From positions 468,630 through 532,629 of the forward strand of contig NZ_ML142848.1 of assembly GCF_004138485.1 (NCBI RefSeq): 64,000 bases of DNA. The letters run 5' to 3'. Below, in pieces: positions 33,325 to 43,749 of this stretch (position 1 is the first letter of the stretch; each line of letters opens with the position of its first letter). The translations under genes and the position numbers were made by a program. The stretch comes from Peristeroidobacter soli. GTDB lineage: Bacteria; Pseudomonadota; Gammaproteobacteria; Steroidobacterales; Steroidobacteraceae. The notes under the pieces are model-generated. The model worked only from the letters and a program-made list of their open reading frames with translations. It did no database searches and was not told the origin of the DNA.

Positions 33325-35496
33325 TTACCTGATTGAGTGAATTGAATTGCAACGGGCCTGCTGCGCGAGGCCCTCCCCCTCGGAAGGGAGGCGTGTCCGG
33401 ACGCGCGGCAGGGCCCTTGCGCGCGAGTCCGGGACATTCGGTAGTGCGATGATCCGGCCCGCCATGGCGATGGTTTCCGGACGATGCGCAATGATGATTC
33501 GGGTCAGTGCCAGCGACTGCACGGCTTCGTTCACGCCGCGCTCGCAGTCGACGTCGAGATGGCTGGTGGCCTCATCGAGCGCCAGGATTTTCGGTTGTTT
33601 GTACAGCGCACGAGCCAGCAGCACCCGCTGCTTCTGGCCGCCGGAGAGCGCGTCGCCCATGTCGCCGATGAGCGTGTTGTAGCCCATGGGCATCGACAGG
33701 ATATCGTCGTGAATCACGGCGAGCCGCGCGCAGTCCTCGATGCGGGCCTGATCGGAATTGGCGTCGAAGAAACAAATATTGTCGGCGATGGAACCCGCGA
33801 ACAGCTTGTCCTCCTGCATCACCGCACCGATCAGATCGAGATGCGCCGGCGCCAGCTGCGCGATGTTCACCCCGCCGATCAGAATTTCACCTTCGCTCGG
33901 AGCGACCAGACCGAGGATCAACTTCAGCAGCGTCGACTTGCCGCAGCCCGACGGACCGACGATGGCAACCGATTCGCCAGCGGCAATCCTGAAACTCAGG
34001 TTGTGGAGCACCGGCGGAGTGAAGCTCGAGTAGCGGAACGTGACATTACGGAACTCGATATCCGCGGGCAGCGTCGACGCGATCTCAGTGGCGGCAACCG
34101 GCTCCGGCTCCGCGAGGGCGATGTCGGCCACGCGCTCGGCGTGTAGTCCCAACATCCGCAGCTCGACGAACTTGTCGGTGAATGCACCGATGCGGGTCAC
34201 GAACGTGGTCTTGAACGAGACGAACGCGAACAGCATGCCGACGGTGAACTGAGCATCGAGCACCAGCAGCGCGGCAATCCAGATCACCGCGATGTTCTCG
34301 ACGCCGAACAGTGCGCCGTTCAACGCCCGATACAGAATATCCAGCCGCTCGGTGCGGATTTCGGCATTGAAGTTACGAACCAGCAGATTCTCGTGAATGG
34401 TGCGCCGGTGCGCCTGGCGATTGAACAGCTTCACGCTCTGGATGCCGCGAATGGTCTCCAGGAAGCTGCTCTGCTGATTGGCGGCGTGGGTGATCTGCTC
34501 CTGCTGAGCATGGAACAGCGGGCGATACAGCGCCGCGCGCAACAGGGCGTAAAGCACAGCGGCAACGCACACGATGGCGGTGAGCGTGCCGCTGTAGGCA
34601 AACATCACGATGAGCGTGATGATCGCCATCAAGCCGTCGACCAGCGCCTCGACGAAGCTCGAGGTGAGCGTGCGCTGAATGGCATTGAGGGACTCGAAGC
34701 GGGACGACAGATCGCCGAGGTGACGCTTCTCGAAGAACGACATCGGCAGCCGCAACAGATGCGCGAACAGGTTCGTGATCATCTGCGCGCTCAGGCGCAT
34801 TTCCAGCACCGTCAGCACCCAGGAGCGCGCGGCTGTAACGCCGACATGCACCAGCGCAACCATCAGAAAGCCGATGCCGAGCACGGCGATGAGATTGCGG
34901 TCGGCCGACACCACGGCGTTATCCACCACCAGCTGCGTGAAGAACGGCGCCAGGATGGTGAGCACTTCGAGCGCCAGCGCCATGCTGAAGATCTGACCGA
35001 GCGTGCCCTTCATGCCGCGCAAACGACCGAGCAGTTGAAGCACCGAAACCTTCTGACGATCCTGTTGCGGCTGGAACTCTTCGAGCCGCGACAGCTCCAG
35101 ACAGACACCCGTGTAGTGTGGCGACATCTCAGCGAGCGTCAGCAGTCTTTCGCCGCTCGCCGGATCGTGGATGATCGCGCGGCTGCCCCGCATGCCCGCG
35201 AGCACGACGAAATGATTCAGGTTCCAATGCAGGATCGCCGGCGCGGTCACTCGCGGTAACGCTTCCAGCTCCACCTTCAGTGGCCGCGAGCCGAGTTGCA
35301 GCTGAGTCGCCACCTGCATGATGTGAGCGAGAGTCGCGCCCTGCATGGAGAGTGCGTGGCGACGACGCAGCGACGCCAGATCGATATCGTGACCGTGATA
35401 CGCGGCCACCATCGCCAGACACGCCAGCCCGCATTCGGCGGCTTCTGTCTGCAGCACGACCGGCGTGCGTCGTTTTCCGGAGAAGTTGAGTTGCAT
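33325..35496 (-). CDS. C39-peptidase-containing ABC exporter for RiPP peptides
   Basis: A 723-residue bifunctional exporter. The N-terminal C39 peptidase (about 1-140) has catalytic Cys in QTEAAECGLACLAM, His in WNLNHFVVL and Asp in IHDPASG. Six transmembrane helices lie at about 165-440. The ATPase domain (about 480-690) has Walker A GPSGCGKST, signature LSGGQKQR, Walker B ILALDEATSHLD and the H-loop His in IIAHRPET. It should cut the double-glycine leaders and export the mature peptides together with HlyD. The last 35 or so residues are basic and repeat-derived (see the repeat feature). The ATG lies 11 bases after the HlyD stop. Confidence 0.93.
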   Translation of the reverse strand: MQLNFSGKRRTPVVLQTEAAECGLACLAMVAAYHGHDIDLASLRRRHALSMQGATLAHIMQVATQLQLGSRPLKVELEALPRVTAPAILHWNLNHFVVLAGMRGSRAIIHDPASGERLLTLAEMSPHYTGVCLELSRLEEFQPQQDRQKVSVLQLLGRLRGMKGTLGQIFSMALALEVLTILAPFFTQLVVDNAVVSADRNLIAVLGIGFLMVALVHVGVTAARSWVLTVLEMRLSAQMITNLFAHLLRLPMSFFEKRHLGDLSSRFESLNAIQRTLTSSFVEALVDGLMAIITLIVMFAYSGTLTAIVCVAAVLYALLRAALYRPLFHAQQEQITHAANQQSSFLETIRGIQSVKLFNRQAHRRTIHENLLVRNFNAEIRTERLDILYRALNGALFGVENIAVIWIAALLVLDAQFTVGMLFAFVSFKTTFVTRIGAFTDKFVELRMLGLHAERVADIALAEPEPVAATEIASTLPADIEFRNVTFRYSSFTPPVLHNLSFRIAAGESVAIVGPSGCGKSTLLKLILGLVAPSEGEILIGGVNIAQLAPAHLDLIGAVMQEDKLFAGSIADNICFFDANSDQARIEDCARLAVIHDDILSMPMGYNTLIGDMGDALSGGQKQRVLLARALYKQPKILALDEATSHLDVDCERGVNEAVQSLALTRIIIAHRPETIAMAGRIIALPNVPDSRARALPRVRTRLPSEGEGLAQQARCNSIHSIR
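33371..33391. repeat. REP-like palindromic element inside the exporter 3' end
   Basis: CCTCCC-CCTCGGAA-GGGAGG inverted repeat at 33372-33391 inside the last codons of the exporter gene. The frame reads RTRLPSEGEGLAQQARC here, an out-of-family tail like those made when short intergenic repeats are read through. Confidence 0.45.
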
Positions 35497-35507
35497 GGCT
35501 GGGCGAC

Positions 35508-36785
35508 TCACATCCGCTTGGTCACGGATTGCAGCGGCTCGATCGCCCACTCGATGAGGCGGCGGCGCTCCAGCGAGAGGTCGGCATCGAGCTGCATGCC
35601 GGCCTGCAGCGGGAAGTTCATCGCGCCGGTCTCGACCTGTTGCGAGGTCAGGCGCACCGTCACCCGATAGAACGGCTGATTCGTGTTCACCGGCACGTCC
35701 AGGTCCTCGGGCGACATCAAGGTGCGCGCAATTTCCACGACTCGACCATCGAAGCTGCCGAAACGCTGGTACGGGAACGCCTGGTAGCGCATCCACACCT
35801 GGTCGCCGATGTCGATGAAGCCGATGGAACTGCTCGGCACCAGCAACTTCGCCTGCAACTCCGCATCCTTCGGCAGGATGGCGAGCAGCGAGGCGCGATC
35901 AGTGACGGTCTGGCCGATCTCGCCCGAGATCGCGGTGACGGTGCCATCCGCCGGCGCGGTGATCACGATCGATCGGCGCGATTGATATTCGGCGCGCTCC
36001 TGAGCCAGCGCCAGGGTTTCACGCTCGATCTCCGACAGGCGCTGACGTGCACTGATCTCGGTGGTCGCGAGCTCCTGGCGATGTTGTTTGATCTCGCGCT
36101 CGAGCTGAGTGCGGGCACGGCGCAGTTCCACCAGCCGGGACTGCTGTTCGAGCATGTCGGCGTTCTTCTGGTCCGCGTCGATCTGCGATACGAAGCGCTG
36201 GTCCAGCAACTCGGCGTGACGACGCGCGATCCGCTCGGCGCTGGCGGCGCGCTGTCTCTGGAGCGCAAGCGAATCGTCCAGTTCCTGCAACTCGCGTTCC
36301 TGGCTCGCCACCGATTCGCGCAGCGAATTGGCCTGCACCGTCGCGAGCTTCTGCTGATCGGCACGCTCCGCTTCGAGATTCTTCAAGCGCTGCTCGAGCT
36401 GCGCGATGGCGGTCGCCTGGGTTGCGGCAATCTGCGTCGATGCCCCTTCGGGGGAGACCACGAACAGCTCATCGCCCCGATGAACTTTCTGACCCTCGGC
36501 AACACGCCGCTCCATGAGCGTGCCCGCTTGCGGCGCATACACTTTGATGAGGCCGGCGCTCGGCGCGAGATAACCCGGCACCTGTGCCTTGCGGGCCAGC
36601 TCGCCGAAGCAGGCAAACATCAGCAGCGCGAGGACGATACCGACGCAGACCGCGGTCAGACGCGGATACGAAACCGGGTGCGCCTCCAGCGACTCGCCGA
36701 CCAGGGACAGCCGGCGCGCATCGATCGCTTCCTGACGGAACAACGCCGGGCGGGGACGGCTTGGCGATGTGTTGACGGCTTGCAT
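35508..36785 (-). CDS. HlyD-family membrane fusion protein for peptide export
   Basis: A 425-residue periplasmic adaptor. A cytoplasmic N-terminus (1-42) is followed by one transmembrane helix (about 44-62). A lipoyl half begins with VYAPQAGTLMERRVAEGQKVHRGDELFVV (about 85-112). A long coiled-coil follows (about 120-270) with many Glu/Gln/Arg heptads, then the second lipoyl half ITAPADGTVTAI and the C-terminal beta-barrel. This matches type 1 secretion adaptors paired with C39 ABC exporters. First gene of the RiPP operon. An outer membrane TolC-type channel is not encoded here and would come from elsewhere. Confidence 0.9.
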   Translation of the reverse strand: MQAVNTSPSRPRPALFRQEAIDARRLSLVGESLEAHPVSYPRLTAVCVGIVLALLMFACFGELARKAQVPGYLAPSAGLIKVYAPQAGTLMERRVAEGQKVHRGDELFVVSPEGASTQIAATQATAIAQLEQRLKNLEAERADQQKLATVQANSLRESVASQERELQELDDSLALQRQRAASAERIARRHAELLDQRFVSQIDADQKNADMLEQQSRLVELRRARTQLEREIKQHRQELATTEISARQRLSEIERETLALAQERAEYQSRRSIVITAPADGTVTAISGEIGQTVTDRASLLAILPKDAELQAKLLVPSSSIGFIDIGDQVWMRYQAFPYQRFGSFDGRVVEIARTLMSPEDLDVPVNTNQPFYRVTVRLTSQQVETGAMNFPLQAGMQLDADLSLERRRLIEWAIEPLQSVTKRM

Positions 36786-36881
36786 ACCGGGTTGAAGCGG
36801 AATGCGCCGTCGGACTGGCTCAGGTTATTGATTGTCCTTAAGGATGAGACGTCGGTCACGGCCATTGGACGTGAGTCGCCG

Positions 36882-37940
36882 TCACGCGATCTTCCGCACC
36901 GGCTGGCGATAGCGCTGCGCCATCTTCTCCATCGAGATTGGCTCGATCTTGCCGGCCTGACCCGCCGAGCCAAACGCTTCGAAGCGCGCCCGGCAGATTT
37001 CTCGCGCTGCCGCCGTGGCCTGACTCAGGAACTTGCGAGGATCGAACTCACCCCGATCCTGGTTCATCAGGCGACGCATCGCGCCGGTCATCGCAATTCG
37101 AATGTCGGTGTCGATGTTCACCTTGCGCACCCCATTGCGGATGCCTTCCTGGATCTGCTCGACCGGCACCCCATACGTTTCCTTGAACTCGCCACCATGC
37201 TCACGAATGATGGCCAGCCACTCCTGAGGCACCGACGATGAGCCATGCATCACCAGGTGCGTGTTCGGAATGCGTTCGTGAATCTCCCGGATGCGCGAGA
37301 TCGCTAGAATGTCGCCGGTCGGCCTGCGCGAGAACTTGTACGCGCCATGCGACGTGCCAATCGCGATGGCCAATGCGTCGACGCCGGTCTGCTCGACGAA
37401 GTCCGCGCACTGCGCCGGATCGGTGAGCAACTGATCGCGACTCAAAACACCCTCCGCGCCAACGCCATCCTCCTCACCCGCCATGCCGGACTCGAGCGAG
37501 CCCAGGCAACCGAGCTCGCCCTCCACCGACACACCGACGGCATGCGACATCTCGACGACCTTGGCCGTGACCCGTACGTTGTACTCGTACGGTGCAGGGG
37601 TCTTCATGTCCTCTCGCAGCGAGCCATCCATCATCACGCTGGTGAACCCCGAGCGGATGGATCCGATACACACGGCGGGACTGGCGCCGTGATCCTGATG
37701 CAGAACGATGGGAATGTGCGGCCACGTCTCCACGGCGGCGAGCACCACATGACGCAGGAACGCCTCACCCGCGTACTTGCGCGCCCCGGCGGAGACTTGC
37801 AGGATCGCAGGACTATCGGTCTCGTCCGCGGCCTGCATGATCGCCTGCACCTGTTCCATGTTATTGACGTTGAACGCCGGCATGCCGTAACCGTGCTCGG
37901 CGGCGTGATCGAGCAGTTGTCGCAATGACACGAGGCTCAT
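36882..37940 (-). CDS. cbbA: Fructose-bisphosphate aldolase, class II
   Basis: A 352-residue zinc aldolase of the Calvin-cycle type. It shows [22 protein letters not shown] with the zinc His, [13 protein letters not shown] and [32 protein letters not shown] and [11 protein letters not shown] complete the phosphate- and zinc-binding sites. It makes fructose-1,6- and sedoheptulose-1,7-bisphosphate from triose phosphates. Last gene of the cbb operon, 19 bases after the transketolase stop. The RiPP operon continues in the same direction 97 bases further on. Confidence 0.95.
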   Translation of the reverse strand: MSLVSLRQLLDHAAEHGYGMPAFNVNNMEQVQAIMQAADETDSPAILQVSAGARKYAGEAFLRHVVLAAVETWPHIPIVLHQDHGASPAVCIGSIRSGFTSVMMDGSLREDMKTPAPYEYNVRVTAKVVEMSHAVGVSVEGELGCLGSLESGMAGEEDGVGAEGVLSRDQLLTDPAQCADFVEQTGVDALAIAIGTSHGAYKFSRRPTGDILAISRIREIHERIPNTHLVMHGSSSVPQEWLAIIREHGGEFKETYGVPVEQIQEGIRNGVRKVNIDTDIRIAMTGAMRRLMNQDRGEFDPRKFLSQATAAAREICRARFEAFGSAGQAGKIEPISMEKMAQRYRQPVRKIA

Positions 37941-37959
37941 GACAATCCCCCGCTGGATA

Positions 37960-39990
37960 TCAAATCACCGATTTGACGGCGTCGACGACTCGTTCGGGCA
38001 CGAACTCGAAATACTTCATCAGATCGGACGCCGGCGCCGATTCGCCGAAGCGATCGAGGCCGATCACCCCGCCGCGGCGTCCAACGTACTTGCGCCAGAT
38101 ATCCGTCACGCCCGCTTCGACAGCGACGGCGGGCAACTCCATCGGCAGTACCAGAGCGCGATAGTCGGCGTCCTGACGATCGAACACTGTGGTCGAAGGC
38201 ATCGAGACGACGCGAACCGGAATTCCTTCGTCCGCCAGCCGCTTCCGTGCCTCGACGGCCAGCCCGACCTCGGAACCCGTCGCGATGATCACCGCGCGCG
38301 GCTCAACATCCGGTTCAACGAGCACATAGCCGCCCCGACGAATGTTCCCAATCGCAGCCGGGTCGCGATTCTGGAAAGACACGTTCTGCCGACTGAGCAC
38401 CAGACTCGTCGGACCCTCCTCGCGCTCGATCGCCGCGGTCCACGCGACCACGGTCTCCAAAGTGTCGCAAGGCCGCCAGACCTCCATGTTCGGAATCAAC
38501 CGCAACGTCGCGACGTGCTCGACCGGTTGATGGGTCGGGCCATCCTCACCCAGACCAATCGAGTCGTGCGTGAAGACAAAGATCGAACGGATCCGCATCA
38601 ACGCCGCCATGCGCAGAGCGTTGCGACAGTAATCCGAGAACGTCAGGAACGTTCCGCCGTAGGGAATGAATCCGCCGTGCAACGCCAGGCCGTTCATGAT
38701 CGCGGCCATGCCGAACTCACGCACACCGTAGTAGAGATAGTTGCCGCCGCTTTTGCTGGTAATTGCGCGCGACCCCGACCACAACGTCAGATTCGATCCG
38801 GCAAGATCGGCCGAGCCGCCGATCAACTCCGGCAACGACGGCGCCATGCCTTCGATGGCTTCCTGCGACGCCTTGCGTGTCGCCACGGTCGCGGCCTTCG
38901 CATGCGTTCGCGCCATCAACCGACGAGCGTTCTCCGCAAAGTCGTCCGGAAGCTCACCTCGCATGCGACGCTCGAGCTCACGACTCGATTGCGTGTGTGT
39001 GGCTGCGTACGCCGCCAGCTTCTCGCGCCAGGCGCTCTCGTAAATCGCCCCTGCCTGCCGGGCATCCCACAACTCATATATATGGGCCGGGATCTCAAAA
39101 GGACCGTATTGCCAGCCCAACGCCTCACGGGTGGCGGCAATCTCCTGATCCCCCAGCGGCGAGCCATGCGCATCGTGCGTGCCGGCCTTGTTCGGCGAGC
39201 CCTTGGCGATGACGGTCTTGCAACAGAGCAGCGACGGCTTGTCTGTCACCGACTTCGCGGCGCGAATCGCGTTGTCGATGGCGTCGCTGTCGTGACCCTC
39301 CACGTTCGGCACGACATGCCAGCCGTAACTTGCAAAGCGCCGGGGCGTGTCGTCGGTGAACCAACCCGCAACATGGCCATCGATGGAGATGCCATTGTCG
39401 TCATAGAACACGATGAGCTTGCCGAGCCCCAGCGTGCCCGCGAGCGAACAAGCCTCGTGCGAGATGCCTTCCATCAAGCAGCCGTCGCCGAGGAACACAT
39501 AGGTGTGATGATCGATGATCTCGCAGCCCGGCCGATTGAACTGCGCGGCGAGCACCTTCTCCGCGATTGCCATGCCCACGCCATTCGCGATGCCCTGCCC
39601 CAACGGCCCGGTCGTCGTCTCCACACCGGGCGTGATGCCGTACTCGGGATGTCCCGGCGTTCTCGAATGCAGCTGACGGAATCGCTGCAGCTGTTGCAGC
39701 GGCAGGTCGTAACCCGTCAGATGCAGCAGCGAGTACAACAGCATGGAGCCGTGCCCATTCGACAGCACGAAGCGGTCGCGATTGAACCACTCCGGATTCG
39801 CGGGGTTGTGACGCAGATGACGTTGCCACAACACTTCGGCGATCTCGGCCATGCCCATCGGCATGCCGGGGTGACCGGAGTTTGCTTTCTGCACGGCATC
39901 CATCGCCAGCGCACGAAGCACGTTGATTCCTTCGTGACGCGGCCCTAGTGGGCGCGGCCTCGATCTCTGTGGGTCGACTTCGGCGCTCAT
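37960..39990 (-). CDS. cbbT: Transketolase
   Basis: A 676-residue thiamine diphosphate enzyme. N-terminal motifs are [30 protein letters not shown] and TTGPLGQG. The ThDP-binding [13 protein letters not shown]...DDNGISIDG follows, and the second half carries [40 protein letters not shown] and the C-terminal [12 protein letters not shown]. The whole chain is normal in length. It regenerates pentose phosphates in the Calvin cycle. The ATG at 39990 overlaps the phosphatase stop (ATGA). A longer frame upstream has no family similarity. Confidence 0.95.
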   Translation of the reverse strand: MSAEVDPQRSRPRPLGPRHEGINVLRALAMDAVQKANSGHPGMPMGMAEIAEVLWQRHLRHNPANPEWFNRDRFVLSNGHGSMLLYSLLHLTGYDLPLQQLQRFRQLHSRTPGHPEYGITPGVETTTGPLGQGIANGVGMAIAEKVLAAQFNRPGCEIIDHHTYVFLGDGCLMEGISHEACSLAGTLGLGKLIVFYDDNGISIDGHVAGWFTDDTPRRFASYGWHVVPNVEGHDSDAIDNAIRAAKSVTDKPSLLCCKTVIAKGSPNKAGTHDAHGSPLGDQEIAATREALGWQYGPFEIPAHIYELWDARQAGAIYESAWREKLAAYAATHTQSSRELERRMRGELPDDFAENARRLMARTHAKAATVATRKASQEAIEGMAPSLPELIGGSADLAGSNLTLWSGSRAITSKSGGNYLYYGVREFGMAAIMNGLALHGGFIPYGGTFLTFSDYCRNALRMAALMRIRSIFVFTHDSIGLGEDGPTHQPVEHVATLRLIPNMEVWRPCDTLETVVAWTAAIEREEGPTSLVLSRQNVSFQNRDPAAIGNIRRGGYVLVEPDVEPRAVIIATGSEVGLAVEARKRLADEGIPVRVVSMPSTTVFDRQDADYRALVLPMELPAVAVEAGVTDIWRKYVGRRGGVIGLDRFGESAPASDLMKYFEFVPERVVDAVKSVI

Positions 39991-40700
39991 GGTATGGCCC
40001 TCAGTGCACGAGTTCCGCTGCGGGGACGCACGCTCAGCTCCATGATCTCGCTCACGTCGCTGACGATGGCATCCGGCCGCAGCTCCTCCAGCGGCTGATC
40101 GCGGTGATAACCATAGTCCACCGCAACGACGCGACATCCCGCCGCATGCGCCGCTTGAATATCGGCGCGCGAATCGCCGACCAACAACATGTCGATGGGC
40201 TCGATTTCAGCCTGCGAACAGGCCGAATACAGCAGCGACGGGCTCGGCTTTCGATCCTCCGGACGATCGGGACAGAGCAAGGCGGTGAAGAAGCCGCTCA
40301 GTCCCGCCAGCTCCAGCAACGGCTGCGCGAACTTGCGTTCCTTGTTGGTCACACAGCACAGCGTGAGACCGGCCGCGCGCAGCGTGTGCAATGTCATCAC
40401 CACGTTGGGATAGATACGGCTGCGCTGAAACACCCGTTGCCCGTACAGATTCCGGAACAACGTCGAGGCCATCTCCAGTATCGGCGCATCCGGCGTCACA
40501 CCGGCCTGCGTCAGTACCTTTTTGACGAACTCATCGATCCCCGCGCCGATCAAGCCAGGAATGCGCTCGTCCGGCAGTGGCCGGCCACCCAGCATGACCA
40601 GCATCATGTTGGCCGCCGCGCCCAGATCCGGCGCGGTGTCGATGATCGTGCCGTCGAGATCGAACGACACGGCGGCGACGCAATCGATGAGCTTCGGCAT
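39987..40700 (-). CDS. cbbZ: Phosphoglycolate phosphatase
   Basis: A 237-residue HAD phosphatase. The nucleophile motif I is [15 protein letters not shown]; motif II lies near [14 protein letters not shown]; motif III Lys lies in [10 protein letters not shown]; motif IV is [18 protein letters not shown]. This is the Gph/CbbZ pattern. It removes phosphate from 2-phosphoglycolate, the product of RuBisCO oxygenation, and starts photorespiratory salvage. Placed between phosphoribulokinase (12-base gap) and transketolase (four-base overlap) in the cbb operon, which supports the CbbZ role. Confidence 0.92.
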   Translation of the reverse strand: MPKLIDCVAAVSFDLDGTIIDTAPDLGAAANMMLVMLGGRPLPDERIPGLIGAGIDEFVKKVLTQAGVTPDAPILEMASTLFRNLYGQRVFQRSRIYPNVVMTLHTLRAAGLTLCCVTNKERKFAQPLLELAGLSGFFTALLCPDRPEDRKPSPSLLYSACSQAEIEPIDMLLVGDSRADIQAAHAAGCRVVAVDYGYHRDQPLEELRPDAIVSDVSEIMELSVRPRSGTRALRAIP

Positions 40701-40712
40701 GGGGACCTCGAG

Positions 40713-41636
40713 TCAGAGAGTGGGCTCCAGCAGTGCGTGCTTGGTCCGTTGCGACCGGCGTGCCAGCGACTCCTTGCGACGCTCGATCAGCCGCAGAATC
40801 ATCGGCGTGAAAATCAACTGCAGCGCCAGGTCCATCTTGCCGCCGGGACAGACGATGGTGTTCGAGCGGGACATGAACGAGTCGTGCAGCATCGCCAGCA
40901 GGTACGGAAAGTCGATGCCCTGCGGGTTCGCGAATCGAATCACCAGCATCGATTCTTCCGGTGTCGGAATGAACCGCGCGATGAACGGATCGGACGTGTC
41001 GACGACCGGCACGCGCTGAAAGTTGATGTGTGTGCGGGAGAACTGCGGGCAGATGTAATGAACGTAATCATGCATTCGTCGCAGAATCGTGTCGGCCACC
41101 GCCTCCGTGGAATAGCCGCGTGTGGATCGGTCGCGGTGTAACTTCTGAATCCATTCGAGATTGATGACCGGCACGACCCCGATCAGCAGATCGACATGCT
41201 TCCAGATCTGAATGCCTTCATGAGCTGCCGCGCCGTGCAAGCCCTCGTAGAACAGCAGGTCGGTCGTATCGGGCAACTCCTCCCATGCAGTGAATGTGCC
41301 CGGCTTCTGTCCGTACGGCGCAGCCTCCTGATCGTCGTGCAGATACCTGCGCCGCTGTCCTCGACCGTTTTCGCCGTAGCTTCTGAACAGTCCGTCCAGC
41401 TCGGCGAACAAGTTCGCATCCGGCCCGAAATGACTGAAGTACTGATCGCCGCGAGTGAGCGCATCCGCCATCTGCTGCTTCATGCCCGCGCGGTCATAGC
41501 GATGAAAGCTGTCGCCTTCCACGAACGCGGCCGTGATCGATTCGCGCCGGAAGATCTGCTCGAAGGTCCGCATGACCGACGTCGTGCCGGCGCCAGAGGA
41601 ACCCGTACATGCGATGATGGGATGGGTGGCTGACAT
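40713..41636 (-). CDS. cbbP: Phosphoribulokinase
   Basis: A 307-residue enzyme of the bacterial (class I) phosphoribulokinase type. The P-loop is CTGSSGAGTTSV. FVEGDSFHRYDRAGMKQQM marks the ribulose-5-phosphate site with catalytic Asp, YEGLHGA the strand before the switch, and LEWIQKLHRDRSTRGYS the phosphate-binding basic region. ATP-dependent formation of ribulose-1,5-bisphosphate is one of the two reactions unique to the Calvin cycle. It lies between fructose bisphosphatase (9 bases) and cbbZ (12 bases). Bacterial forms of this type are often activated by NADH; nothing in the sequence tells whether that applies here. Confidence 0.96.
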   Translation of the reverse strand: MSATHPIIACTGSSGAGTTSVMRTFEQIFRRESITAAFVEGDSFHRYDRAGMKQQMADALTRGDQYFSHFGPDANLFAELDGLFRSYGENGRGQRRRYLHDDQEAAPYGQKPGTFTAWEELPDTTDLLFYEGLHGAAAHEGIQIWKHVDLLIGVVPVINLEWIQKLHRDRSTRGYSTEAVADTILRRMHDYVHYICPQFSRTHINFQRVPVVDTSDPFIARFIPTPEESMLVIRFANPQGIDFPYLLAMLHDSFMSRSNTIVCPGGKMDLALQLIFTPMILRLIERRKESLARRSQRTKHALLEPTL

Positions 41637-41645
41637 GACCGTGAC

Positions 41646-42719
41646 CTATGCTGGAGTTCTGAGCACGCTGCGGGTACCGAACAACGGCGCCTTGAATTCA
41701 AAGTCGTTGCACTCGGCGTGATAGCGCTCGATGCGCTCCACTTCCGCGCGTGCTCCGAAGATGAAGCCGATGCGCTGATGCAGGCTGTCGGGTTTGACGG
41801 TCAGCACCGGTTCGCGGCCCGTGCTGGCGCGCCCGCCCGCCTGTTCGATCAGAAAGCCGAGCGGGTTGGCTTCGTACAGCAGTCGCAGACGGCCAGGCTT
41901 GGTCAGATCCCGCCGATCGCGGGGATACATATAGACGCCGCCACGCATGAGAATGCGATGAGCTTCAGCCACCACGGCGGCGACCCAGCGCATGTTGAAA
42001 TCGCGACCGCGGGGGCCCGCCGCCCCTTCCTGACATTCGCGCACATAGCGCGTGATCGGCGACTCCCAGTAACGTGAATTGGATGCATTGATCGCAAACT
42101 CCGAGGTGGTTTCCGGAATGCGCAGATCCGGATGGGTCAACATGAACTCGCCGATCTCACGATCCAGCGTGAACCCGTGCACGCCGCGTCCCGTGCTCAG
42201 CACGAGCATGGTGGACGGCCCATAGATCGCGTATCCCGCGCACACCTGCTCGGTGCCCGGCTGTAAAAAATGCTCCTCGGACGGGTCCGTGACACCGTCA
42301 GGACAGCGCAGCACAGAAAAAATACTGCCGACGGCGACATTCACATCCACGTTCGAGGAGCCATCGAGTGGGTCGAACAGCAACAAATATTGGCCAGTGG
42401 GATACTCCGCGGGAATCGAATAAGGCTTCTCCATCTCTTCGGACACCATGCCGGCCAGTTGACCGCCCCACTCATTGGTACGAATGAAGATGTCGTTGGT
42501 CAGCACATCCAGCTTTTTTTGAACCTCGCCCTGGACGTTGACGACGCCGGCATCGCCATAGGCGCCCGACAGCGCGCCCTTGCCGATGAGCGTCGCGATC
42601 CGCTTGCACGCCAGGCGCACGTCATTTACCAGCGCGGTGAAGTTGCCGGTCGCATTCGCGTGACGGCGTTGTTCCTCGATCAGGAATCGGGTCAGCGTTC
42701 TGGGCGCGGGCGTCGTCAT
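41646..42719 (-). CDS. cbbF: Fructose-1,6-bisphosphatase, class I
   Basis: A 357-residue class I fructose bisphosphatase, probably also acting on sedoheptulose bisphosphate. Metal-site motifs are [31 protein letters not shown] and the substrate region RYVRECQEG...[17 protein letters not shown]. The C-terminal [20 protein letters not shown] is also standard. It has a normal length for the family. Its ATG overlaps the cbbX stop by four bases (ATGA), so translation is coupled. It belongs to the cbb operon. Confidence 0.95.
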   Translation of the reverse strand: MTTPAPRTLTRFLIEEQRRHANATGNFTALVNDVRLACKRIATLIGKGALSGAYGDAGVVNVQGEVQKKLDVLTNDIFIRTNEWGGQLAGMVSEEMEKPYSIPAEYPTGQYLLLFDPLDGSSNVDVNVAVGSIFSVLRCPDGVTDPSEEHFLQPGTEQVCAGYAIYGPSTMLVLSTGRGVHGFTLDREIGEFMLTHPDLRIPETTSEFAINASNSRYWESPITRYVRECQEGAAGPRGRDFNMRWVAAVVAEAHRILMRGGVYMYPRDRRDLTKPGRLRLLYEANPLGFLIEQAGGRASTGREPVLTVKPDSLHQRIGFIFGARAEVERIERYHAECNDFEFKAPLFGTRSVLRTPA

Positions 42720-43639
42720 GGTTGCAATTCTCCCTGTCGTCCTGGGGGTGGGGTCTCGGCGAACACGCGGCTGGCTCGTATGTCCGCCGCTTCGATCGTC
42801 ATGAGATCGTTCCTCGCGAGCGACGCGTCACGCCTGTTGAACAAGCGGCTGGCTTGTCGCAACCGTGCGCGGTCCAGCGCATTGCGAATGGATCGGGCAT
42901 TCGCGAAATGCGGCATCGTCTGTCGGCGCTCGATGTATTCCTCCAGCGCGGTCCGGGCCTCGGCGCTGAGCGAGTACTGCATCTGATCGAGCATCAGGTC
43001 GGCGATGGCGAGCAGCTCCGCCGCCGTGTAGTCCGGGAATGCGATGTGATGCGCGATGCGCGACGACATCCCGGGGTTGCTACGGAAGAAGCGATCCATG
43101 CGGTCTTCGTAGCCGGCCAGAATCACGACCAGATCGTCGCGATGGTTTTCCATTTCCTGTAACAGGATTTCGATGGCTTCCTGGCCGTAGTCGCGCTCGT
43201 TCTCCGGCCGATATAAATAGTAAGCCTCGTCGATGAACAGCACGCCGCCCATGGCGCGCTTCAGCACTTCGCGAGTCTTGGGCGCGGTGTGGCCGATGTA
43301 TTGTCCGACCAGGTCGTCGCGAGTCACGGCGACCATGTGACCTTTGCGCACGTAGCCGAGTCGATGCAGGATCTCGGCCATGCGCAGGGCGACGGTGGTC
43401 TTGCCGGTGCCGGGGTTGCCGGTGAAGCTCATGTGAAGCGAGAGTGCTTCAGTACTCAGGCCGGCTTGTTTGCGCAGGGTGTCGACCAGCAAGAGTGCGC
43501 AGATGTCCCGAATGCGGGTCTTCACGGGAGCGAGCCCGACCAGCTCGCTCTCCAGCTGCTCGAGCACGTCGGCGACGTGCGAGTCGCGGAAGGCGGCTTC
43601 GAGATTGAAGGCGTCTGTGTGTTTGAGCACAGAATTCAT
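42716..43639 (-). CDS. cbbX: Red-type RuBisCO activase CbbX (AAA+)
   Basis: A 307-residue AAA+ ATPase. Walker A is [20 protein letters not shown]; the pore loop region reads [15 protein letters not shown]; Walker B is [12 protein letters not shown]; sensor 1 is [11 protein letters not shown]; and the arginine-finger area contains [18 protein letters not shown]. CbbX hexamers use ATP to pull the C-terminus of the red-type large subunit and release inhibitory sugar phosphates. Its presence confirms that the RuBisCO here is of the red (IC/ID) type. It is separated from cbbS by a 110-base gap with a palindromic repeat. Confidence 0.95.
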   Translation of the reverse strand: MNSVLKHTDAFNLEAAFRDSHVADVLEQLESELVGLAPVKTRIRDICALLLVDTLRKQAGLSTEALSLHMSFTGNPGTGKTTVALRMAEILHRLGYVRKGHMVAVTRDDLVGQYIGHTAPKTREVLKRAMGGVLFIDEAYYLYRPENERDYGQEAIEILLQEMENHRDDLVVILAGYEDRMDRFFRSNPGMSSRIAHHIAFPDYTAAELLAIADLMLDQMQYSLSAEARTALEEYIERRQTMPHFANARSIRNALDRARLRQASRLFNRRDASLARNDLMTIEAADIRASRVFAETPPPGRQGELQP

Positions 43640-43649
43640 TAGGAAGGAC

Positions 43650-43690
43650 CCTCACCCCAACCCCTCTCCCTGAAGGCAGAGGGGCTATAA
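43650..43690. repeat. Palindromic intergenic repeat between cbbS and cbbX
   Basis: CCCTCACCCCAA is followed by a CCCCTCT-CCCTGAAGGC-AGAGGGG stem-loop (43661-43684) and then CTATAAAAAA. This is of the short C-rich interspersed kind common in many gammaproteobacteria. In the minus-strand transcript it lies between cbbS and cbbX and can form a hairpin that could raise the stability of the cbbLS part of the message. Confidence 0.6.
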
Positions 43691-43749
43691 AAAATGAGAT
43701 CGTGTCGGCCTCGAACCGGCGGAGCCGTTCGTCCAAACCCGCGGCTACG

